DNA of 64,000 bases from contig CAZEAU010000001.1 of the NCBI GenBank assembly GCA_964510515.1, positions 182,325-246,324 of the forward strand. The letters are read 5' to 3'. Below, piece by piece: positions 57,486 through 64,000 of this stretch (within the stretch, counting starts at the first letter, position 1; each line of letters begins with the position of its first letter). This DNA comes from SURF-21 sp964510515. GTDB taxonomy: Bacteria; Actinomycetota; Geothermincolia; Geothermincolales; RBG-13-55-18. The notes under the pieces are model-generated. The model saw nothing but the letters and a program-made list of their open reading frames with translations. It did not search any database and had not been told where the DNA came from. The position numbers and the translations under genes are program-made.

Positions 57486-58732
57486 AGGCGCACGCCTGCG
57501 CGCTTCTGGCCGTCGGCGATGAGCTGCTCGACGGCAGGGTCAAGGACAGCAACTCGGACTTCATCGCGGAGAAGCTGGCCCCGCTGGGCCTGGAGATGGG
57601 CCTGCGCGTCATCGTCGGCGACGAAGCAGACCGTATCGGGGGCGCGCTGCAGCTCGCGCTGGAGCACTCCGCGGTGGTCATCGTCACCGGCGGCCTGGGC
57701 CCGACCGGGGACGACCTCACCAGGGAGGCGGTGGCGGAGGCGCTGGGTCTGCCCCTGCGGCGGGACTCCGAACAGGAGCGCCGCCTGCGGGCATTCTTCG
57801 CGGCCATGGGGCGCGGCATGTCCCCGAGCAACCTCAAGCAGGCCGACCTGCTTGAGGGCGCCACCGCCATCACGGCGAGGCTGGGGACCGCGCCCGGGCA
57901 GTGGGTGGAGAGGGGGGGCAAGGTCGTGGTTCTCGTGCCGGGGGTCCCGGTCGAGATGCGCGACATGCTGGAGGGGGACGTGGTCCCCATGCTGCGCGAG
58001 CGTTTTGGCTTCAGGGGGGAGGGCGGGACATCGGCCCTGCTCGTGGCCGCGCGGCCGGAGTCGGAGCTGGCGGAAGAGGTGGAGCGGGCACTCTCGGGCA
58101 TGCCGGGCATGGGGGTGTCCTACCGGGCGATGATGGGCCAGATTGAGATCAAGATCACGGCGCGCGCCGCCGGCGCCAGGGTGGGGGAAGCCGTGCAAAG
58201 GATCAAGCGCTCCCTGGGACCGTGGGTGGTGGCCGAGGGCGCGGCGACGCTGGAGAGCACCCTGGGGGACGCGCTGCGCTCGCGCGGCTTGAGCCTGGCG
58301 GTGGCGGAGTCCCTGACCGGCGGGATGTTGGGAGAGAGGATAACCTCCGTCCCCGGGAGCTCCGATTATTTTCGCGGGGGCATCGTCGCTTACGACCACG
58401 AGGCCAAAGAGAGGCTGCTGGGCGTGGACGGGTCCCTGCTGCGCTCCCGGGGAGCGGTCAACGAGGACGTGGCCAAGGCCATGGCCGTGGGGGCGAGAGA
58501 GAGGTTTGCGGCGCATCTCGGCATGGCCTTGACGGGGGTGGCGGGCCCCGGCGGCGGAGAGGAGGAGCCGCCCGGGACGGTGGCTTTCGGGCTCGCGGAC
58601 GCGCGGGGCGCGCAGGCCTGGACATACCGTCTTCCCGGCGACCGCGGGATGGTGAGGCAGTCGGCCTCCACGGTCATGCTCACCATGGCTCTTTTCTACG
58701 CACGCGGGGAGGACGTCTCGCATGTCCGGTAG
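57482..58732 (+). CDS. cinA: CinA: competence/damage-inducible protein, NMN amidohydrolase family
   Basis: 416 residues. N-terminal MoaB/CinA-like domain (AVGDELLDGRVKDSNSDF, VTGGLGPTGDDLTREAVAE), COG1058, and C-terminal PncC/CinA domain (AESLTGGMLGERI, ALTGVAGPGGGEEEPPGTV). The family deamidates nicotinamide mononucleotide and hydrolyses ADP-ribose. It overlaps pgsA by four bases (GTGA). Confidence 0.94.
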   Translation: MKAHACALLAVGDELLDGRVKDSNSDFIAEKLAPLGLEMGLRVIVGDEADRIGGALQLALEHSAVVIVTGGLGPTGDDLTREAVAEALGLPLRRDSEQERRLRAFFAAMGRGMSPSNLKQADLLEGATAITARLGTAPGQWVERGGKVVVLVPGVPVEMRDMLEGDVVPMLRERFGFRGEGGTSALLVAARPESELAEEVERALSGMPGMGVSYRAMMGQIEIKITARAAGARVGEAVQRIKRSLGPWVVAEGAATLESTLGDALRSRGLSLAVAESLTGGMLGERITSVPGSSDYFRGGIVAYDHEAKERLLGVDGSLLRSRGAVNEDVAKAMAVGARERFAAHLGMALTGVAGPGGGEEEPPGTVAFGLADARGAQAWTYRLPGDRGMVRQSASTVMLTMALFYARGEDVSHVR

Positions 58733-59300
58733 CGCCGCCAGGCTCTTCGTGGCCGTGGACATTCCCGAGGCGGCCAGGGAGAGCGTGGCCGCGGCGGCGG
58801 CGGAGCTGAGGGGGGAAGCGCCCCACGCTCGCTGGGTGCGCCCGGAAAACCTTCACCTGACCTTGAAATTCATCGGCGCCTACCCCGAGGAGAGGCTGGA
58901 GGGCCTGGCGAGAGAGCTCAGGGAATGCGGCGCCAGCTGCTCCCCCTTCCTGGCCGTGCTGGGCGAGTGCGGTGCCTTTCCCTCGCCGCGAAGGGCGCGC
59001 GTGCTCTGGCTGGGGCTGTGGCAGGGAGGGGAGGGGGCGGCGGCGGTGGCCGGGAAGGTCGAGGCGCGGCTGGAGAGGCTGGGGGTGCAAAGGGAGACGC
59101 GCCGCTATAAGGGGCATATCACCCTGGCCAGGATGAGGCGGCCGGGCGACTGCGAGGATATGGTACAGAGGCTGTCTTCCCGCCTCGAGGCATTGCGGAG
59201 CGCGCCCTTCGCGGTGGACGAGATGGTGCTCTACCGCAGTATACTGAGGGCACAGGGGCCGCAGTACGTGGCCCTGGAGAGAGTGCCCCTGGGAGGATAG
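58722..59300 (+). CDS. thpR: RNA 2',3'-cyclic phosphodiesterase (2H family)
   Basis: 192 residues. The two HxTx motifs of the 2H phosphoesterase fold, HLTLKFIG and HITLARM, mark the active site. Opens 2',3'-cyclic phosphates in RNA or tRNA. It overlaps the end of cinA by 11 bases. Confidence 0.93.
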   Translation: MSGSAARLFVAVDIPEAARESVAAAAAELRGEAPHARWVRPENLHLTLKFIGAYPEERLEGLARELRECGASCSPFLAVLGECGAFPSPRRARVLWLGLWQGGEGAAAVAGKVEARLERLGVQRETRRYKGHITLARMRRPGDCEDMVQRLSSRLEALRSAPFAVDEMVLYRSILRAQGPQYVALERVPLGG

Positions 59301-59304
59301 AGAC

Positions 59305-59967
59305 ATGAAGAAGGTCAAGCTGGCGCCCTCGCTGCTCAACGCCGACTTCGGCGACCTGCGCAAGGCCGTATCGCTGATCGAGGGCGCGGCGGACGTCATA
59401 CACCTCGACATCATGGACGGCAACTTCGTGCCCAATATCACTTTCGGCCCGCTGGTGGTCAGGGCGGTGAGGAAGATGACCGCGCTGCCGCTCGACGTCC
59501 ATCTCATGATCGCTCATCCCACCGAGTTCGTGGAGGACTTCGTGGACGCCGGAGCGGACTGGATCTCCTTCCACGCCGAGGTCGTCCGCAACCCCGGCGA
59601 GCTGCTCAGGGCCATCCGCGGCCTGCGGAGGCGCGCGGGGGTGGTCGTCAATCCCCAGACCCCGGCGCATACTCTTTTCGAGCACCTGGAGGCGATGGAT
59701 TTCGCGCTGGTGATGACGGTCATGCCGGGCTTCGGCGGGCAGGCGATGATACCCGAGGCGCTGCGCAAGGTGGGGGAGTTGAAAAGCGAGGCCGCGCGCA
59801 GGGGCTTGGACCTGGAGGTGGAGGTGGATGGAGGGGTCACGAGCGGGAACCTCGCAAGCGTGCTCGCCGCGGGAGCGGATGTCGTGGTCGTGGGCTCGTC
59901 CATCTACGGGAACGCCGACCCCCGCCGTGCCGCTCTGGAGATACGCGCCGTCCTCGACGCCGGTTGA
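59305..59967 (+). CDS. rpe: ribulose-phosphate 3-epimerase
   Basis: 220 residues. TIM-barrel epimerase: LAPSLLNADFGDL, IHLDIMDGNFVPN with its metal histidine and aspartate, DVHLMI, FGGQAMI and VDGGVTSGN. Interconverts ribulose-5-phosphate and xylulose-5-phosphate; ribulose-5-phosphate is also the substrate of RibB in the next operon. Last gene of the rimO-pgsA-cinA-thpR-rpe run. Confidence 0.97.
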   Translation: MKKVKLAPSLLNADFGDLRKAVSLIEGAADVIHLDIMDGNFVPNITFGPLVVRAVRKMTALPLDVHLMIAHPTEFVEDFVDAGADWISFHAEVVRNPGELLRAIRGLRRRAGVVVNPQTPAHTLFEHLEAMDFALVMTVMPGFGGQAMIPEALRKVGELKSEAARRGLDLEVEVDGGVTSGNLASVLAAGADVVVVGSSIYGNADPRRAALEIRAVLDAG

Positions 59968-59992
59968 AGAGGCGGGCGGCAGGCGTCCGTCA

Positions 59993-60022
59993 TGGACAAA
60001 AGCCATGTGGGGGCCATATAAT
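59993..60022 (+). promoter_or_regulatory. riboflavin operon promoter
   Basis: TGGACA (59993-59998), 18-base spacer, perfect TATAAT (60017-60022), placing the RNA start just before the FMN aptamer. Confidence 0.65.
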
Positions 60023-60032
60023 CTAAACGTAA

Positions 60033-60142
60033 CGGTCTTCGGGGCAGGGTGAAAACCCCGACCGGCGGTGACAGTCCGCGAGCCGAAAGGCAGAGCCGGC
60101 GAAATTCCGGCACCGACGGTTAAAGTCCGGATGGGAGAAGGC
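60033..60142 (+). ncRNA. FMN riboswitch aptamer (RFN element)
   Basis: The conserved RFN signature: TCTTCGGGGCAGGGTGAAA, then CCCGACCGGCGGTGACAGTC, CCGGCACCGACGGTTAAAG and GATGGGAGAAGG. Binds FMN. It lies between the promoter at 59993-60022 and the terminator at 60161-60190. Confidence 0.96.
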
Positions 60143-60160
60143 CTCCAGGTGTTCCACGCG

Positions 60161-60190
60161 GGGCGCCGGGTTTTCTCCCGGCGCCCTTTT
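60161..60190 (+). terminator. riboswitch expression-platform terminator
   Basis: GGGCGCCGGG (60161-60170) pairs with CCCGGCGCCC (60177-60186), followed by TTTTATG. GGGAGAA (60133-60139) in the aptamer closing stem can instead pair with TTCTCCC (60173-60179) as antiterminator. With FMN bound, P1 sequesters that strand and the terminator forms. Confidence 0.9.
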
Positions 60191-60254
60191 ATGTGCGTGC
60201 GGGGCCGGGGCGACGCGGTGAGCGCGGCACGCAGGCGGGAGGAGCCGAGTAGAG

Positions 60255-61367
60255 ATGTTCGACGAGCAGGACGCAGGATTCATGGAGAAGGCGCTCTCGC
60301 TGGCCGCACGGGGAAGGGGGATGACGCACCCCAACCCCATGGTCGGGGCGCTGGTGGTCAAGGACGGCGAGGTCATCGGGGCCGCTTATCACCGCGGTCC
60401 CTTCACGCCGCATGCCGAGGCGGAGGCCATCGCCCGGGCCGGAGAGGGAGCGGGAGGCTCCACGCTCTACGTGACCATGGAGCCGTGCAATCACCAGGGC
60501 CGCACTCCGCCCTGCACCGAGGCGGTGATGCGGGCAGGGGTAAGGCGCGTGGTCATCGCGGCCCTGGACCCCAACCCGGGGGTTGAGGGCGGCGGTGCGG
60601 AGAGGTTGAGAGAGGCCGGCCTGGCGGTAGAGGAGGGGCTGCTGGCGGAAAAGGCGAGGCGTCTCAATGTCGCTTACGAGAAGCTCGTGCTGACGGGAAA
60701 ACCGCTGGTCACGTTGAAGATGGCCGCCACCGCTGACGGCAAGATAGCGGCCAGGGGGGGCGCATCCAGGTGGATCACCGCGGAGAAGGCCAGGCGCAGG
60801 GTCCATGCCATGCGGCGGGAGAGCGACGCGGTGATGGTGGGAAGGGGAACGCTGGAGAGCGATGACCCTGAGCTGACCGTGCGCATGGTCCCCCTGCGCG
60901 GCGCCCGCCCCCCGCTGAGGGTGGTCGTAGATTCGCGCCTCTCCATGCCCCTCGACTGCAGGCTGGCGCAAGGTGGGACCCCGGAGGTGATAGTGGCGGC
61001 CACACATGATGCGGACGGGGAGAAAATGGAGGTCCTCAGCTCGCGGGGGGTCAGGGTCCTCGCCCTCGGCGCCGTCGGCGGCCGCGTCGACCTGGCCGAG
61101 ATGATGGCGGCCTTGGGCGGGATGGGTATCGCCCGGCTGCTGGTGGAGGGCGGCCCGACCCTGGCGGCCTCACTGCTGCAGGCGGGCCTCGCCGACCGCC
61201 TGGCGCTGTTCCTGGCCCCCACGGTGTTCGGCGACGCGGAGGCGCGGGGATGGGTGGAGGGCCTGGAGGTGCGCGACCCCCGGGGCGGCATGAAGCTTGA
61301 GTGGGAAGGGGTGCGCAGGCTGGGGGATGACCTCCTGCTGGAGGCGCGCTTCGGAGGGCGGAGGTAA
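60255..61367 (+). CDS. ribD: bifunctional riboflavin deaminase/reductase RibD
   Basis: 370 residues. N-terminal zinc deaminase (HAEAEAI, MEPCNHQGRTPPCTEA) and C-terminal NADPH reductase (TLKMAATADGKIAARGG, RLLVEGGPTLAASLL). Steps 2 and 3 of riboflavin synthesis. First gene of the FMN-controlled operon; GGAGGAG precedes the ATG. Confidence 0.97.
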   Translation: MFDEQDAGFMEKALSLAARGRGMTHPNPMVGALVVKDGEVIGAAYHRGPFTPHAEAEAIARAGEGAGGSTLYVTMEPCNHQGRTPPCTEAVMRAGVRRVVIAALDPNPGVEGGGAERLREAGLAVEEGLLAEKARRLNVAYEKLVLTGKPLVTLKMAATADGKIAARGGASRWITAEKARRRVHAMRRESDAVMVGRGTLESDDPELTVRMVPLRGARPPLRVVVDSRLSMPLDCRLAQGGTPEVIVAATHDADGEKMEVLSSRGVRVLALGAVGGRVDLAEMMAALGGMGIARLLVEGGPTLAASLLQAGLADRLALFLAPTVFGDAEARGWVEGLEVRDPRGGMKLEWEGVRRLGDDLLLEARFGGRR

Positions 61368-61369
61368 GG

Positions 61370-62029
61370 ATGTTCACGGGTATCATCGAGGAGATGGGGA
61401 GGCTGAAGGAGTTCAGGAGGAGCGGGCCGGGGGGGAGGATAACCGTCGCCTGCCGCCGCGTCCTGGAGGGCTTGAGCAGGGGGGATTCCGTGGCCGTCAA
61501 CGGGGTCTGCCTCACCGCCGTGGAGATAGGCGGGGACTTTTTTACCGCGGACCTTTCGCAGGAAAGCCTGCGGCGCTCGAGCCTGGGGGAGGCGGAGAGG
61601 GGGGCGGCGCTGAACCTGGAGAGGGCCTTGATCCCGACCTCGCGTCTCGGCGGCCATATCGTGCAGGGGCACGTGGACGGGAAGGGGAAGTTGAAGGCGG
61701 TGAAGGAGGAGGGCGACGGCCGCGTCTACGCCTTCTCCGCTCCGCCCGAGGTGGCGGAGTACCTGGTGGAGAAGGGCTCGATCGCCGTCGACGGCATAAG
61801 CCTGACCGTGAGCGCGCTCAGCGGGGACGGGTTCAGCGTCGCCGCGATAGCGCACACCGTGCGGGAGACCAACCTGGGCGAGATGAAGCTGGGCGACACG
61901 GTCAACCTGGAGGTCGATATCATCGCCAAATATGTTCGCAGGTACATGGAGCGAGGCATGCCCGGGCCCGGGCCGGCCGGGGAGGGGGCATCGCTGCGGG
62001 AGAAACTGGCAGAAGGAGGGTTCATGTGA
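61370..62029 (+). CDS. ribE: riboflavin synthase alpha chain
   Basis: 219 residues. Two lumazine-binding barrels, the first opening MFTGIIEEMGRLKEF and the second around TSRLGGHIVQGHVDG. Dismutates two 6,7-dimethyl-8-ribityllumazine molecules to riboflavin. GGAGG overlaps the ribD stop. Its stop overlaps ribBA (TGATG). Confidence 0.96.
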   Translation: MFTGIIEEMGRLKEFRRSGPGGRITVACRRVLEGLSRGDSVAVNGVCLTAVEIGGDFFTADLSQESLRRSSLGEAERGAALNLERALIPTSRLGGHIVQGHVDGKGKLKAVKEEGDGRVYAFSAPPEVAEYLVEKGSIAVDGISLTVSALSGDGFSVAAIAHTVRETNLGEMKLGDTVNLEVDIIAKYVRRYMERGMPGPGPAGEGASLREKLAEGGFM

Positions 62030-63261
62030 TGAAGGAAGAGTTGAGAGAGGAGGAGGCGAGCCCGTTCGACTCCATCGAGGAGGCGATCGCGGACGTCCGC
62101 GAGGGCAAGATCATAATCGTGGTGGACGATGAGGACCGCGAGAACGAGGGCGATTTCCTCATGGCGGCCGAGAGGGTCACCCCCGAGGCGGTGAACTTCA
62201 TGGCCAAGAACGGACGCGGGCTCATCTGCATGCCTTGCCTGGGGGAGAGGCTGGACGAGCTAAACATCCATCCCATGGTCAGCAACAACACCTCCGCTCA
62301 CGAGACCGCGTTCACCGTCTCCATCGGGGCCAAGGGCAAGATCACCACGGGGATCTCCGCCCGCGACCGCGCGGTGACCATACAGGCGGTGCTCGATCCC
62401 GCCACCCGCCCGGAGGACATCTCCAGGCCCGGACACGTCTTTCCGCTGCGAGCACGCGATGGCGGCGTGCTGCGCAGGGCGGGTCACACCGAGGCCGCGG
62501 TCGACCTGGCGCGCCTGGCGGGGCTGTTTCCGGCCGGGGTCATATGCGAGATCATGAACGATGACGGCACCATGGCGCGGGTGCCGCAACTGGCGGAGAT
62601 CAAGCGCAGGTTTGGGATCAGGATGGTGACCATCGAGGACCTCATACGCTACCGCAACCGCAACGAAACCCTGGTCAAACGCATTGCGGAGGTGCGCATG
62701 CCCACCGCCTACGGCGAGTTCCAGGCCATCGGATACGAGTCCCTGATCGACGGCCATTCCCTCGTCGCCCTGGTCAAGGGGGACGTGGAGGGCAAGGAGA
62801 ACGTGCTGGTGAGGGTGCACTCCGAGTGCCTCACCGGAGACGTCTTCTCCTCCCTGCGCTGCGACTGCGGCTTGCAGCTGCGCCTCGCCCTGCAGATGAT
62901 CGAGGAGGAGGGGGAGGGGGTGTTGCTCTACATCATCGGTCACGAGGGCCGGGGCATAGGCCTGGTGCACAAGCTCAGAGCCTACAAGCTCCAGGAATGT
63001 GGCAAGGACACCGTGGAGGCCAACCTGGAGCTCGGCTTTCCCGCCGACGCGCGCGAATACGGCATCGGGGCACAGATACTCTCCGACCTGGGGTTGACGA
63101 CCATGAGGCTGATGACCAACAATCCCGCCAAGAGGGTGGGGCTGGAGGGATACGGCCTCAAGGTGGTGGAGCGCCTTCCCCTGGTGGTCGAGCCCTGTGA
63201 GGACAACCTCGCCTACCTCAAGACCAAAAGGGACAAGCTCGACCACATCCTCGATTTCTAG
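62029..63261 (+). CDS. ribBA: bifunctional DHBP synthase/GTP cyclohydrolase II
   Basis: 410 residues. N-terminal RibB: VDDEDRENEGDF, TEAAVDLARLAGL. C-terminal RibA: VRVHSECLTGDVFSSLRCDC with the zinc cysteines and GHEGRGIGLVHKLRAY. Makes the four-carbon unit and opens GTP, the two entry reactions. AAGGAGGG precedes ATG 62029. Confidence 0.97.
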   Translation: MKEELREEEASPFDSIEEAIADVREGKIIIVVDDEDRENEGDFLMAAERVTPEAVNFMAKNGRGLICMPCLGERLDELNIHPMVSNNTSAHETAFTVSIGAKGKITTGISARDRAVTIQAVLDPATRPEDISRPGHVFPLRARDGGVLRRAGHTEAAVDLARLAGLFPAGVICEIMNDDGTMARVPQLAEIKRRFGIRMVTIEDLIRYRNRNETLVKRIAEVRMPTAYGEFQAIGYESLIDGHSLVALVKGDVEGKENVLVRVHSECLTGDVFSSLRCDCGLQLRLALQMIEEEGEGVLLYIIGHEGRGIGLVHKLRAYKLQECGKDTVEANLELGFPADAREYGIGAQILSDLGLTTMRLMTNNPAKRVGLEGYGLKVVERLPLVVEPCEDNLAYLKTKRDKLDHILDF

Positions 63262-63275
63262 GAAAGGAGAAGCAC

Positions 63276-63740
63276 ATGCAGACCTATGAAGGCCACCTCA
63301 TAGCCAGCGGGCTCAAGTTCGCCATCGTCATCGCGCGTTTTAACGAGTTCATCAGCACGCGCCTGCTCGACGGGGCGCTCGACGCGCTCAAGAGGCATGA
63401 CGCCGACATGGACGCCTTGGACGTCGCCTGGGTGCCGGGGTCGTTCGAGATCCCGCTGGCCGCCTCCCGCCTCGCCTCGAGCGGGCGCTACGATGCCATC
63501 ATCTGCCTGGGCGCCGTGATACGCGGATCCACCCCCCATTTCGATTATGTCGCCGCGGAGGTTTCCAAGGGAGTGGCCCGGGTGAGCCTGGACAAAGGGG
63601 TTCCCATCGCCTTCGGCATCATCACCGCCGACACCATCGAGCAGGCGGTGGAGAGGGCGGGAGCCAAGCAGGGCAACAAGGGCTGGCAGGCCGCGCTCAC
63701 CGCGGTGGAGATGGGCAACCTCTTGAAGGGGCTGCACTAG
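63276..63740 (+). CDS. ribH: 6,7-dimethyl-8-ribityllumazine synthase
   Basis: 154 residues. Joins the pyrimidine and DHBP to form lumazine, usually in an icosahedral shell. VIARFNEFISTRLLDGALD, VPGSFEIPLAASRLA, GAVIRGSTPHFDYV and the C-terminal GNKGWQAALTAVEM are family-typical. Last gene of the operon. Confidence 0.97.
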   Translation: MQTYEGHLIASGLKFAIVIARFNEFISTRLLDGALDALKRHDADMDALDVAWVPGSFEIPLAASRLASSGRYDAIICLGAVIRGSTPHFDYVAAEVSKGVARVSLDKGVPIAFGIITADTIEQAVERAGAKQGNKGWQAALTAVEMGNLLKGLH

Positions 63741-64000
63741 CCGGGAGCGGCTGCGCCGGCCTGATGGGGGAGGGGCCGCGCCCCTTCCCCCCCCGTATCC
63801 TCCGCTCACCCCGGCTCTCTTGTCCCACCCGCCGCATGGGCTCGCGTTTTGCCTCCGAGCCGCGAGGCGAGGATGCTTGCGTCAGGGATCCGGGGGCACG
63901 GCCCTCGCTCCGCACTCGCAGGTCTTAAAGGGCCGGCATCTGCCTTCTCTCGTGCACACTGCTCGCGAATGTCGCTTCGGGCAGGCCCCCGGCTCCCGGG
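63741..64000. other. downstream region of the riboflavin operon
   Basis: 260 bases without a convincing gene. A long GC-rich hairpin (63766-63794, GGGGGAGGGGC against GCCCCTTCCCCC with one bulge) could end the operon, although no T-run follows. Confidence 0.45.

Noticed and set aside
60068..60586. Plus-strand frame covering the riboswitch
   Set aside because: It overlaps the FMN aptamer, terminator and ribD in another frame.

Overview
This window is GC-rich, compactly packed bacterial chromosome. It carries about 59 recognisable protein genes, three tRNA genes, an FMN riboswitch, an apparent rimP-type attenuator and a few repeat families. The gene mix suggests a deep-branching, probably anaerobic or facultative actinobacterial lineage such as the uncultured Geothermincolia/OPB41-like groups. 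That is an inference from GC content, gene order (rimP-nusA-infB-DUF503-rbfA-nrnA-truB-ribF-rpsO-pnp), stand-alone KaiC-type ATPase, archaeal-type thymidylate synthase, 2-hydroxyacyl-CoA dehydratase activase and iron-sulfur flavoproteins. No 16S or marker comparison was possible.

Layout. 1-12.2 kb: a cut-off DUF2207 membrane protein, then an SDR dehydrogenase, macrodomain protein, low-molecular-weight phosphatase, crotonase, zinc alcohol dehydrogenase, HAD phosphatase and a promoter-driven pair (57-aa membrane peptide plus CrtI-like flavoprotein). A repeat-rich intergenic region follows, then a TetR regulator and two acyl-CoA dehydrogenases. 12.5-17.6 kb: an unfamiliar CxxC protein, then minus-strand genes for a homocitrate/isopropylmalate-synthase-like enzyme with its aminotransferase, and an archaeal-type thymidylate synthase. 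17.8-23.0 kb: a redox cluster (activase, ferredoxin-GltD fusion, geranylgeranyl-reductase-like flavoprotein, iron-sulfur flavoprotein, methyltransferase). 23.1-31.7 kb: scattered metabolic and hypothetical genes, including DAHP synthase, a CBS protein, AcuA-type acetyltransferase, radical SAM protein, response regulator and an ADP-forming acyl-CoA synthetase alpha subunit. 31.8-33.4 kb: a tightly controlled cysteine-rich micro-gene, a KaiC-like ATPase and a winged-helix protein. 33.4-37.4 kb: tRNA-Gly, tRNA-Cys and tRNA-Val, a zinc-ribbon protein, thrS and a HIT protein.

37.4-64 kb is core informational and housekeeping DNA. It contains a second-type EF-G, the rimP-nusA-infB translation operon with its leader, rpsO-pnp, an M16 protease, dapB, ftsK, rimO-pgsA-cinA-thpR-rpe, and a complete riboflavin operon (ribD-ribE-ribBA-ribH) behind an FMN riboswitch with a well-resolved terminator and antiterminator.

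The most noteworthy items are: the AT-rich, operator-laden single-gene unit at 31.78-32.10 kb; an 85-bp MITE-like element present twice in opposite orientation; a decayed repeat array with the exact 61-bp period of type I-E CRISPRs but no cas genes; a probably leaderless TetR gene whose palindromic operator overlaps its start; an aminotransferase whose Shine-Dalgarno points at an AUC codon; and the ferredoxin-GltD/geranylgeranyl-reductase redox cluster. Promoters here often carry a TGn extended -10 element.
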